Shown here: positions 51,471 through 64,000 of the stretch, one piece after another | Numbering within the stretch: position 1 is the stretch's first letter | Layout: every line of letters begins with the position of its first letter | Source: Selaginella tamariscina | Taxonomy: Eukaryota > Streptophyta > Lycopodiopsida > Selaginellales > Selaginellaceae | Direction: 5' to 3' | DNA length: 64,000 nt | Assembly (NCBI GenBank): GCA_003024785.1 | Contig: PUQB01000362.1 | Location: 192,432-256,431 of the forward strand | Notes under the pieces: generated by a model | What the model was told of the DNA's origin: nothing | The model's input: the letters and a program-made list of their open reading frames with translations, nothing else | The model's database searches: none | Program-made: the position numbers and the translations under genes

Positions 51471-54400
51471 TTTGTTTCGTAAAATCAACTCTTATAAGAT
51501 TATGAATGTGTATCTTGTGTCTTAGTTAGTTAAATGGAATTACAAAGCATATATATATACACATAACTATATACATATACAATACAGCATAGACAACACA
51601 TACACCATATACATATGAACATAATATATAAAGGCTCATAAGTATATTTACACACACACACACAAACCATGGATCCACACACATATTCATACATATATGA
51701 TAAAAGCATATACGGATATTGTATATAAGTTTTTTATAGCTTAAACAATAATTTTTATTATATATTACAACTTTAAAGAAATTTAATTATAATTTATAAG
51801 TATTTAAACACTTAAATTTTTTTATTATAAGTTATAAATATTTAAAATTAAATTTAAACTTAGTACGTATTGCATGTACATATACAGAAACAAAACTCTA
51901 GTCTGGTAAATTCACGAATGTACAATTTACATACGTCCTTATTTATACATGCTTTATGATATACGTGTGTGTGTGCTGCATGAGTTATTTTATGAACATG
52001 CGTGTGTTTGTGTGTGTGTGCATGCGTTTTTTTATATAATATGATATGGTTTCAATTAATTTTTTAATAACTAAACTAACAATATATAATAAATTTTATT
52101 AACAGAAAGTACTTTAATATATTTAAAGAATATTATTATCACATTCAATATCATATGTATTCAAATATAAATATAAAAAGTTCAAAAGATACTGATAATA
52201 AATTTTAGAGTTTGAAAATCATATAATACTTAAAAATTAAGTTATATCATACCAAAATGCACTATGGTATATAATGTATATATGAAAGAATATAAACATA
52301 CATATTAAGATATTGTGGACACATACATTATGTGTGTGCATGTAGTAGAAGTTCTAATTATATGAAATATACACTTAAAAATCATAATTTTATTTAATAT
52401 TATTAAATTTATTTAATTAGTACCATAACTTTAATTCAAACACATTTGTTATTGTTGTTGCAAATGTTCCTCATGTTGTAAACTATAAAGAAATTAAATG
52501 AATTACACTCATAATTATTAAGTTATTTAAATTTGTTATAACATGATGTGGAGGTGGTTGGTACATTGAAATTAAATATATATGATTTTGAGATTCAAAT
52601 TATAATTTCTTTAAATGTGCAGAATTTTGAATTGACAATGTATATATCACTTTCTCATTTCACTTCTATTTGCAACACAAATTACAAAAAGAAAAATACA
52701 CAGGACAATAAACAAGTTATTGTAAGATAATAAATGTTATAAAAATCGAATTGCATAAATATATATTCATAAGAGATCATACAAAGAAAATTAAACTTCA
52801 TTTTTCATAATTTTAATTTACGAACCTAACAGTCAATAATAAACTACCAAAAATAATTCTTGTTTGTTAATGACTAACTTGCTTTGTGAAATCAAGAATA
52901 TTATCCCTGCTCAATTTGATTAGTTCCCTTTTTAACAATCTTATGTGTATAAAAAAATAAAACATATTTGAAATTAATATATTAAGTATACTTTATGGAT
53001 TTATTGATGATCTTGTAAAGTTGTATTATAAAATGTGACATCATCTTGACAAATTAATATAAAATTGTTTAGTAGTTTTTAAATCAATTTATGGATGTGT
53101 CAATGTGTATATATGCACATATATTGACTTATACACATATATATGTATATATCACATGAACTAATCAAATTCAAATATTAAAAAAACATTAAGTTTGTAA
53201 CATAGAGTTTTAAACATGCATAACTAAGTTAGTAAAGAATAGAGTGATTTGATTTAAATAAAGTTCTTAAATAACCATGTTATAATATGTTATCAAATAT
53301 AAAATCATAAGGACGTTAATAAGTAAGAGTTATATAAAATATGAAATTAATTAAGTAAAATGCAACCTTTTCGCACATGCACATATAAATAAATAAAAAA
53401 TTTAATTAAGTAATTCTCCTCAGCATAATCATATAGTTGGTTTGATTAAGAATATATTTAATTAAATAGGTTATAACTTATTTAACACTTTAATATTTAT
53501 AATAAGTAACATATATTAACAATTTTAAAAAATAAATATATTGTTTTTTCAAATCAAACTTTCATTTACTATACATTGTATAATCTTTAAATATTAAAAG
53601 ATTTTAATTATCTTGTATTAATGAAATTAACAATTACTATACAATTTTATGAGTTAATTTACGATTGTAACTATGTTATATTGTGTGTGTATATATTTTA
53701 CCAAATGCAGCATGTGTATAATGTATGTACGTGCATGCATATAGATGTATGTATGTTTTATTTCATGTGTGTATGTATATATACTCTAGCTATAATGTGT
53801 ATATGTATGTATGCGTGTGTATGAGTCAGATTGGTTCTTTTTTACAAATTATTATACATGGGTAAAGAAGTGACTGTGGGCAAGTATAAAAGTATACATA
53901 TTAATATAATAATGTAAACTAAATGTGATATTTAATACAAGTTAAAATTGATTTATCTTGAACGATGCTTTATTTGAGTTCATGTTAAATCATACCCAAA
54001 TTTCATTAAGGCTTCTTATGTATCTATAGTAAATTTGTATATGTTATTATATAATTTATTTTAATATATAACAAATTTTGGATATTACACATATAAAACA
54101 TACCTTTCATAATTTAGAATTGTTGCAATTGAAATCCCCTTATACCACTCCAACAAATAGTTAAATATGAATTTCAAGAAAAAAAAAAACATGGACAATA
54201 CGGTTTAAAATTAATTCTATTCAATTTAAAATTAACAAATTTTACGTTATATATATTTTAGATGTTAAAAGAGAATTTATTTCACAAGTAATGAATTTTT
54301 GTTTATTTATATCCCATATAAAGGGCGATAACAATTAATTCCTTGTTGTATAAATATAGTAATTCATTTAAAATTTGAAATGAGAATTCTAACATAATTT

Positions 54401-54583
54401 ATTAATATTTTATCATTACATAACGGATATAAATACATATATATACTTAAAAATTAGATATGTATATATAATATACATACACAATAGTGGTAGACGACAA
54501 TGAATATGTATACACGCACATACATAGGAAGATAACAATGTTTGTGCTTTCTTACTTTTTTAATTTATATATATTATTAATTA
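51471..54583. other. Gene-free upstream DNA of unit 4
   Basis: Collinear with 27.06-30.32 kb of unit 2. At about 53424 a foldback MITE keeps only its left arm. No gene is seen. Confidence 0.55.
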
Positions 54584-55393
54584 GGGAAATTACATTTATA
54601 CCCATGAAATTTATCATACCCCTAGAAGTATATATATTTACATATATACCCCTTTAAAAAATTGTAAATTTAAAAAAATACCCTTGAAAAACTTCAATTG
54701 TAATATTTTGACTTTTAAAATAACAATATTAACTAAAAATATATTTTCAATTCATAATATATTGAATTAATTTTATTAAGTGTTAAATGTCAAAAAATTG
54801 TCATAATAAAAAAAATATTTTTAAAAATAATTATATTATATTGTGAAATATTATTTAAAAGATTAATTAATTATAAATTTTTATTGATTTTTTAAAATGT
54901 TTTTTAATTTTGAATTTTAAAATTTATAAAGTTTTAAATTGAAGTTTCAAGAGTATAAATGTAAATATAAAACTTCTAAACATATATATGTAAATATGAT
55001 AAATTTCAAGTGTATAAATTTAATTTTTTTTTTAAATAAAATATTAACTAAAAATATATTTTCAATATATAATTATATTACAAATGAAATAATTAAAGTT
55101 TATTAAGTGTTAAAATGTCAAAAAATCGTCATAGTGAAAAATGGAATATTTTTAAAAATAATTATATTTATATTGTGATATATATGTTTAATAGGTTGTA
55201 TTTTGGACCTAATAATAAAATACAAATTAATTATAAATTTTATTAATTTTTTTAAATGTTTTTTAATTTTTAAGTTTGAAATTTATGAAAATTTTAAATT
55301 AAAGTTTCAAGAGTATATATGTAAATATAAAAAACTTCTAAGGGTATTATATGTAAAATATTATAAATTTCAGGGTATGAATGTAATTTTCCC
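54584..55393. mobile_element. MULE-type MITE, compound, unit 4 first copy
   Basis: Same compound and same TATTAATTA flanks as at 30.3 kb. Confidence 0.75.
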
Positions 55394-55429
55394 TATTAAT
55401 TAAGGGGAAATAATTGATTTATAGCCACC

Positions 55430-55905
55430 TATATGTTAATGATTAGTTTGCTTTGTGAAATCAAAAATATTTTGTCCTACTCAGTTTAATAATTTTTAGT
55501 AGTTAATTATTAATTGTCAGGTTCATGAATCAAGATCATGAAAAAATAAAGTTTAATCTTCTTTGTACGATGTCTTATGAATATATATTTATGTAATTCA
55601 ACTTCATAATATTTTATTTTCTTATAATGGCTCATGTTATTCTCTCGTGTGTTTTCCTTTTTCCAACTTGGTGTTACATATGGAAAAAGTGAGGGGAGTG
55701 GTATAAACATTAATAATAAAAAATTCTACACATTTGAAAAAATAATAACTTGGCTCTCAAAATTATGTATATCTAATCTCAACATAATAATGACTTTCAC
55801 ATCATGTTGCAACTAGTTTAACAATTTAATAATTGTGAATGTGACTCCCTTAATCTCTTTGTCTACAACATGAGAAGCGTTTACAACAATAATAATATAT
55901 TTGTT
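55430..55905 (-). repeat. Inverted copy of the segment at 52.34-53.15 kb
   Basis: Reverse complement of part of the mobile segment that is direct at 28.03-28.83 and 52.34-53.15 kb and inverted at 10.5-11.14 kb. Landmarks are GGTTCATGAATCAAGATCAT and CATGAGAAGCGTTTACAAC. Confidence 0.65.
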
Positions 55906-55909
55906 TAAT

Positions 55910-56335
55910 TAAAAAAAAAATTACATTCATATCCCTGAAATTTATCATATTTATATATATCCTTAAAATTTTCATATTTTACATATATATTTTTTAAAAG
56001 TTTTATATTTACATATATACCCTTTAAAAGTTTTAAATTTACATATATAACTTCAACCATAATATTTTAACTTTCAAAATAACAATATTAACTAAAAATA
56101 TATTTTTATATATGTTTATGATTTTAATTTAAAATATTATGAATAAGCTAATTTTAATTAAAATTTATATTTAAATATGTACCCTTGAAACTTTAATTCA
56201 AAACTTCATAAATTTCAAAATTAAAAATTAAAAAATATTTTTTAAAAAATCAATAAAAATAATTAATTTGTATTTTATTATGTTTAGGTCCTATTAAACC
56301 TATTAAACATATATATATATCACAATATAAACTTT
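55910..56335. repeat. Partial MULE-type MITE
   Basis: TTACATTCATATCCCTGAAATTT at the left, repeated TTTACATATATA blocks, and the TTAGGTCC / ACCTATTAAAC phrase at the right; the other end is missing. Confidence 0.6.
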
Positions 56336-57307
56336 CATTCACTATACATTATTTAAATATTAAAAGATTTTAATTATCTTGTATTAATGAATTTAATAAT
56401 TATTATACAATCTTATGAGTTAATTTATGATGCCAAATGCAGCTTATGTATAATGTATGTATGTGTGCATGCATATAGAGTTTAATGTATGTATGTTTTA
56501 TTTCATGTGTATGTATATATATTCCAGCTATAATGTATATATGTATGTACAAATGTACAAGTCAGATTAGTTCTTTTCTACAAATTATTATACAAGGGTA
56601 AAGAAGTGATTGTGGACAAGTATAAAAATACATATTAATATAACAATGTAAACTAAATGTGACATTTAATGCAAGTTAAAATTGATTTTTATTGAACGAT
56701 GCTTCATTTAAGTTCATGTTAAACCATACCCAAATTTAATTAAGGCTCCTTATGTAATCTATAGTAAATTTGTATATCTCATTATATAATTTAATTTAAT
56801 ATATAAAAATTTGGATATCATACATATAAAACATACCTTTTATAATTTAAGATTGTTGTAATTGAAATCCCTTTATACTATTCTGATAAATAGTTAAATA
56901 TGAATTTCAAGAAAAGAGAACATGAATAATACGGTTTAAAATTAATTTCACTTAATTTAAAAGTAATAAATTTTATGTTGCATATATTTTAGATGTTAAA
57001 AGAGAATTTATTTCACAAGTAATGTATTTTTATTTATTTACATCCCATAGTAACGGTTAATTATCCTTATTGTATAGGTATAATATTCTATTTAAAATTT
57101 AAAATGTGAATTTTAACATAATTTAATAATATTTTATCATTACACAATGATTATAAATACATATATATACTTAAGAATTACATATGTTATATAATATACA
57201 TATACAATAGTGGTACATCGATGATGAATATCTATACATGCACGTACATAGAAGGTTAGTAATGTTTATGCTTTTTTACTTTTTTAATTTGCATATATTA
57301 TTAATTA
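56336..57307. repeat. Second copy of 53.55-54.58 kb within unit 4
   Basis: The order ACTATACATT..., GGGTAAAGAAGTGATTGTGG and CATACCCAAATTTAATTAAGG is repeated from 53.55-54.58 kb. Unit 4 therefore carries an internal duplication absent from unit 2. Confidence 0.65.
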
Positions 57308-58119
57308 GGAAAAATTATATTTATACTCCTGAAATTTATTATATTTACATATTACCCCTTTAAAAAGTTGTAAATTTAAATATATACCATTGAAAACTTC
57401 AATTGTAATATTTTGATTTTTAAAATAACAATATTAACTAAAAATATATATTTTCAATTCATAATATATTAAATTAAAGTTTATTAAGTGTTTAATGTCA
57501 AAAAATTATCACAGTAAAAAATGGAATATTTTTAAAAATAATTATATTATATTGTGATATATATGTTTAATAGTTGAATTTTGGACCTAAATAAAATAAA
57601 ATACAAATTAATTATAAATTTTATTGATTTTTTAAAAATGTTTTTAATTTTGAATTTTGAAATTTATGAAGTTTTAAATTGAAGTTTAAAGGGTATATAT
57701 AATATAAAACTTCTAAGCATATATATGTAAATATAATAAATTTTAGGGGTATAAATGTAATTTTCCCTTTAAAATAATAATAATAATTAAAAATATATTT
57801 TTAAATTCATAATATATTACAAATGAAATAATTAACATTTATTAAGTGTTAAATGTCAAAAATTGTCATAGTGAAAAATGGAATATTTTTAAAAATAATT
57901 ATATTATATTGTGATATATATGTAATAGGTTGTATTTTGGACTAAATATAATAAATATAAATTAATTATAAATTTTATTAATTTTTTAAAAATGTTTTTT
58001 AATTTTTAATTTTGAAATTTATAAAGTTTTAAATTAAAGTTTAAAGGATATAGATGTAAATATAAAACTTCTAGGGGTATATATATAAATATCATAAATT
58101 TTATAAATGTAATTTTCTT
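57308..58119. mobile_element. MULE-type MITE, compound, unit 4 second copy
   Basis: Same compound and flanks as 54584-55393, duplicated together with its left flank. Confidence 0.75.
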
Positions 58120-58530
58120 TATTAATTAAGGGGAAATAGTTGCTTTACACTGTATGTACATCAACATAAAAATGTTGATTCATACACAATAAATATATCA
58201 GAATGGTTTTGCTTATCATATAATAACAATTTCAACAGCAATATATATTATAAAAGTTCTAATTATTAAATTAAATATTATTTAAGTTTCACATATTATC
58301 TTACATATCAACTGCCAATGTGAGTGTTACCCCGTTTAAGGGCAACTTAAGTATATTTTAACTGTAAATTAAATATTTTTAATAATATCTTTTTTTGTAT
58401 AATAATGGTTAAGATTAAGATATATTTCAGATTTAAGTTTTTTATATTCTGTATTTTATGTATTATATATTTGTGTATAATGTTTAGATGGAACTAAATT
58501 ATGTTTCACCAGTATATATGTTTGAGACAA

Positions 58531-59161
58531 TGGGAGACGGCTTGCCTTGGTGAGCATGTATCCCATGTGCGTGCCACGTCGGGGTCTGGCATGTCTCGGG
58601 AAGACTTGATACGAGGCCGGTATATGATCCGGATGGACAGCAGGTGGTAATGAAAGAACCACCTGGGCTCTGGCTGAACCAATGGTACTTCCTGCGTGGG
58701 GTGAACATGTGGACGATCTGGCGAGCCCGCAACACAGAGGTTTTCAAGGGCACAAATGGAGTCTGCAACGAATGGTCGCATTTATGTGGGTAATCTTAGT
58801 CTCGTTAGTTGCTGGATCGTATGAGGAAGCACGTGCCACGTGGACAAGTACCGGGTGTACGAAGAACAGTGGTTGCCAGCACTTGGCCGCATTGTGTGAG
58901 GACGTGAGAGCTTGCATGCATCTGTCTACTGGCGGTGGCAACTTGAGGAAATGGCTGACGTAGCATGCGGTTGACGTGGCGGGGGCTGATGTGGCAGGAA
59001 GCTAACGTGGCAAGTTGCTGATGTGGCAGGATGCTGATGTGGCAGAGGTAAGCAATAGGAGGTAGCAGGCAGTAGAAAATAAGGTAGTCACTCTTTCATT
59101 CGCAAAAGGAATTCTCTAATGTACACTATTACACTATTGAATAAGATAGATAAAATTCTGA
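58531..59161. mobile_element. Unclassified GC-richer insertion with 18-bp flanking duplication
   Basis: TATATATGTTTGAGACAA occurs at 58513-58530 and again at 59162-59179; the paralogous site in unit 2 (about 31467-31487) has it once. The 631-bp insert differs sharply in composition from its surroundings. It contains short frames on both strands with no recognised family and a tandem repeat (58955-59047). The long duplication resembles target-primed insertion, but no poly(A) tail is seen at either end. It could also be filler DNA or a fragment of a larger element. Confidence 0.7.
58955..59047. repeat. About six tandem 16-bp units with TGACGTGGC-like core
   Basis: Successive units begin TGACGTAGC, TGACGTGGC, TGATGTGGC, TAACGTGGC, TGATGTGGC and TGATGTGGC at a 15-16 bp period. 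The core resembles plant bZIP sites (TGACG and ACGTGGC). Confidence 0.75.
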
Positions 59162-59179
59162 TATATATGTTTGAGACAA

Positions 59180-61928
59180 GAAACTGTTATAATAATTTAG
59201 CGTCAGGTGCAATACACACTTCCATTTCACTATATTAAAAACTACTAGTAATTTTATAAAATAACTTCTTAATATAAATAATTTAAATAATTTAATTTTT
59301 ACAAGTGATTCAAATCAAAATTGCACTTCTGAAATACTTGGACATTGAAGTTGCTTTTGATGAACATAAAATGAATAATTTAATTTATATATAATTTAAA
59401 ATTTTAAACGAATTTTAAAATAAAATAAAATCTAAACCATCCAATTCAAACACATTATTAGTTTACATTGTTAAATTATGAGTAGAACCAAGTTTATGGT
59501 TACACAACGAAGCAGGTAGAATAATGTGATGTGTCACATCATATCATTGCCACGTGCTGCATCTCTCGAGCTTTTTCCAATTGTAGTGTAGATCTAATCG
59601 TACTTACACAGTAGACAAGTTCTATAGAAAAATATGCTATTTAATTATAAATTGTACATATATATAGTGTGTGTGTGTTTGAATTTACTTTCATAGCATA
59701 TTCGAAAAATACTTAAGTATATTTAAAGAATATTAAATCTCTGTTGTACATTCATTTAATTATAAACTTGTATGTTTTAAACCTGTATATATTTTAGGAG
59801 CATAAGAATATATAGGTTCAAAAAATTCATAATGTTCATAGGTTTATATATTAAATTTTTACGTTAAATACGTTAAATATATCAACAGTATACTCAACAA
59901 TATATCAACATAATATATATAGGTTTAAAAATTCATACGTTAAATATATCAACAGTATACCGTATACATTAACGGCCTATACTCAGTCGTACAAAATCGT
60001 CATATAAAGGTGTATTACATCATACCAAAATACGCTCTTGTATTAGGTATATATGTATGGAAGAATGTAAACATAAAACGCAATAAACAGGTATACACAT
60101 GAACATACATTTTAACATACTGTTGATACATACTTTTATATATACACATATATACATGTATACAGTCTATATTTGTGCAGATATACACCAATATATTTAT
60201 TTAAAATAATAAACTTAAATTTGTCAATGTTAATGTTGCATTTTATATATTATGGTTAATATGCTAATTTCAGATGTAAATTACTTACAATGCAAATGCT
60301 ATGTGTTATTAAGTAGGACATTTATATATTCTTTTATACACATATGAATACGTACATAAATATATGAACTTCAAAAAGAATTTCATAAATGTCAGATGTG
60401 TTTTATTTGGAGTTTTCTTGCGTAAATTAGTATATTATATTGTATTGTCGTTATTTAAATGCTTTTACTTAAAATATGAGGTATTATAAAAATATATATT
60501 CTTTTATTAAATAGAATTTAAAATTAAAATCAAATTCACACCGTATTTACCACACAACGTTTCAAATGTAGCTTTCAATGTCTTTTCCAACATTTTTCGT
60601 TTGAATGAATAAAATCTTTATAATTATAATTTTATGAAATATACTTCATATATATTAAATACATGCAGAACACATCTTTTGTGTATATTTAAACACAAAC
60701 AAACAAACTAAAACTTTGAATATAATTATATTCCTAATACAACCGAAGGCAATTGCTTGAAAATCTATTAAAACACTATAATGTACGTTATAGATATGGC
60801 TCCATTCTTTATAATAATATATCTATGCTCTTGTGGCGCGTGCATGTGTATATCTTTGTAATAACATAGTATATATATTGACTCCCTCAATAACTATAAC
60901 ACATATACACACAACTTTATTAATTTGAAACTGTATTTCCTACCGTATCCTTATCACAAGTACATTATGGAAAAAAAGCATGTACAAAACATTACCTTAG
61001 TAACCATTATTAAAGAAATTTAAAGAATGTAAAACTTTAAAACATAATTATAATATAATACCCTGTTATTTATATATAACTACTTGATCTTGTGATCATT
61101 AACATATATAGTTTTGGGGTTAAATATTATGAATTTCTTATTTATGCTAAAATATATTATTATTATTATTATTATTTCAATGTTTGCATATATAAACTAA
61201 TTTTCTTTTGAAGAAATTCGGAGAGAGATTTCACCTGTGTGAATGCACATTTTTTAAATTGTTCTTGTTAATTTTCCACAAAACTGTTCACAACACCCTT
61301 ATCATTTATATAAACATAAATTGATATTAAACTTAATATTAATCATTAATATATATTTTATGGTATATTTTTAGTATATATTTAATTTTGTACTCTTCTT
61401 ACTAGGCTTACATACAAATTAAAAATTACTAAAACCTCCAAGTAATCATTTATGATAACGTTTGTGTTGTCTACACATTCACATGTACATATACACACAC
61501 AATCTAATACATACATATGTATACACACGAACAAGACAAATTGGTATGTTCATATATTAAAAATGTCTTTATTATATCAAGTTATTTTTTTTTCTAAATT
61601 AATAATTAATAGAAAAAGAGTAATGAGCAAAATAATATACTTAAGAAATTTAAATCAATGGTTAACTTTAACATTAAAATTTAAATGAATTAACAAGAAG
61701 CTTAATACTTAGTATAAAAATTATCAACTAAACAAAATATAATCATTTAAATCAAAGTATCAATAATGGTCAGTACGTGTAACATATTTTATGAAATTTA
61801 AATTAACCTTAAACCGTTTCTGTATAATCACGTATATGCACGTATAAATTATACATAATATCAAAACAATTATAATATAATTATTCTTGGGAGAATTAAT
61901 AATAATATAAACTCTTGGTACGTGTGAC

Positions 61929-61963
<35 letters not shown>

Positions 61964-64000
61964 TAAATTCTATTCAAGAAATATTAAGAATAATAATTTG
62001 AGAGAGAGCTTTTAACAAGCTTATTGATATTATATTAGGATAAACAGTTAACAAATAATTAATCTTTTTTCTTCACATTATAATTGATTAATTATGAATT
62101 AAGCAATAAATTTAAATTAAAATTTAATTAAATATTCACATACTATATATAAAACTTAACCAAGTTTAACTTCACTATCTTATCTTCGTATAGTTATAAT
62201 TAAGATAAAAATAATTTTATTTTTCTTAACAAAATTATTTAATTAATCACCCTAAAATTTATGGACACCAAAATTAGTTCATATAGGTAAACTTAAATTG
62301 ATTTACATGGTTAATTATTAATTTAACTAAATAATATAGGACAAAACCTCTGTTAAAGAAGATTCAATTAAAAAATAATTAATTTCATTAAATTAAGATT
62401 TAATATAACTAAGTTTATATTTTAAAATGTTTATTGAATTTAGCTGTATGTAATGTTTTCTAAAATAATAAACTAATTATTAATTATAAAACTTAAATTA
62501 ATAATAAATGCTAAACTTAATTAATATATAAACATGTACGTAATTACATACATCATATACAATACATAACACTGGATCATCCTGAAATTCTGCACCATTC
62601 GTACACTTTATTCATTCAATATATTTATTTCATTAAGAAGGGAGAATTATTATTTCTAAAACTTTTAAAAGATTTTTATGTGTGCAGTTCGTATATATAT
62701 ATGAGTGTGTGTACTTTCTATATGCATATACAAATTAGTTTATTTCACGATGCACCGTGTAAACAAACAGATCTGAGTTTAAATATGCCCTTGAGTAACA
62801 TTTTTTAATGTTAAAAACAGCACATGTTAAAATTTATATTTTATGCTTTTAAAATGATTTTAAAGACACGTACGATGTAGTATCGTCTATGGCACGTCAA
62901 AACAAATGAAGATGTTTATTAATTTAAAATAAATAAATAAATAAATATTACTGAGTTTGTGGGAATCGAAATTTCAAATTTGCTGATTTAAATTTTATAT
63001 ATGTTTTCAAGCTTAGTGTTTGTAACTTCAGATACATGGTGATATTAGAACTAGCGGGTTTACTCAAATGTATGTAATACAAGCGCACACATAAGTACAT
63101 GTGCATCTACGGATATGCGCATGTTCATGTTGGTATCTGCTTTGTGTTCGTATGTATGTATCTGCACGTATACACACCTATAAACGTCCCAACGAAGAAA
63201 GAGAAAATAAATAAATAAATTGAGAACTTACACTGATTAAGTATTTTATATATAAAATCTCCGTTGTCAATGTCATTTTGAAATTGTGATTTTTATATCA
63301 TAAGAATCATAACCTAATTTAGTTTTTATTTTTCATTTTTCTATTTTTTTATAATTTATATTTCAGTAATTTTATTTGTAAATGTCAACACAAATATATA
63401 TATATATTATATAACACAACACATAACAGTGATATGTATCTCTGTGTGTATGTAAGATTAGACCGAATATACGAATGTTGCCTATATACAAATTATGTCT
63501 GTTAGCTGAAATCACAAGTTAAATGACATGTATTAGAAATGAAGCTAATTAAAAACAGATAAATTTATGTACACAGTATGTGTATAAACACACACAAATA
63601 CACACGTCAAGTACATTGCATCTACGGATATGTGTCTATGCATATGTACACACCTATACACGTCCCTTGTGTATTTGGCCACGTTTGAAAGTTTCCACCA
63701 TGGTTTCCCGCAATGATGCGTGTACACGCGTACATAAAGACACTCGCACGCGCGCACGTACACAGGGTGTTAAAGGTTATTAAGTCTATAAGAAAAATTA
63801 ATAAATTGTATTTAACAACTTTACTACACTCGCATATATCTGATTAACTACTCGTTCATGTTACGTTTGTTTGTATAGTAATAAATATTGTAAATATATT
63901 GTTATTTTTCAAAACCGTTCAACCTGTTGTAAAGTAAGTTTAGTTTTGAAATATTAACATCTTTTGAGGTTTTATAATTGTACTAAAAATATAATGAATA
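59180..64000. other. Gene-free remainder of unit 4, running off the window
   Basis: Closely collinear with 31.5-36.8 kb of unit 2, including the islands at 59481-59640 and 63595-63780 and a TA tract at 61934-61960. The final 200 bases match DNA that lies roughly 0.8-0.9 kb left of exon 4 of copies B and C. No gene is seen. Confidence 0.6.

Noticed and set aside
58456-58963. Several 60-90-residue frames in the GC-rich insertion
   Set aside because: Higher GC content gives long open frames by chance on both strands. No domain is recognised, and none has a supporting paralog.
58531-59161. Solo LTR as the identity of the insertion
   Set aside because: The ends are not TG...CA and the flanking duplication is 18 bp rather than 4-6 bp.

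Overview
The window is nuclear DNA of a land plant. The grounds are a plant RING-H2 gene, an intron-rich DEAD-box helicase with the architecture of chloroplast RH3, Arabidopsis-type telomere repeats (CCCTAAA) and a plant-style Helitron. Intergenic DNA is extremely AT-rich and full of TG, TA and GA microsatellites. The species cannot be named from the sequence.

Layout. (1) 1-441: 3' end of a RING-H2 E3 ligase gene, + strand. (2) 4267-9427: a 12-exon RH3-like DEAD-box RNA helicase gene, - strand, with G-box and telobox-like promoter motifs to its right. It is complete in exon order, but the reading frame is interrupted at seven places, all of them small deletions. (3) 9.5-16.6 kb: upstream DNA of that gene with a TIR element (11142-12408). 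(4) 16.6-25.0 kb: a block holding a decayed Helitron Rep/helicase, a long inverted repeat (arms about 660 bp) and a recurring motif. (5) 25.0-64.0 kb: a head-to-tail array of about 12-14 kb units. Each unit carries the 5' part of the helicase gene (exons 1-3 or 1-4, broken) with its promoter and roughly 10 kb of upstream DNA. The broken copies lie at 25900-26993, 37666-39027 and 49830-51405, and the array runs off the right edge.

Only the RING-H2 gene and the first helicase copy look like host genes with a plausible function; the rest is duplicated, transposon-rich DNA. Because the units are paralogous, empty and filled insertion sites can be compared inside the window. That gives exact target duplications for two DNA-transposon families and a relative order of events. 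No new enzymatic system was recognised. The observations most worth a second look are the long inverted repeat beside the Helitron (possible hairpin RNA source), the promoter-bearing truncated helicase array, and a GC-rich insertion at 58531-59161 that carries a tandem array of TGACGTGGC-like sites.
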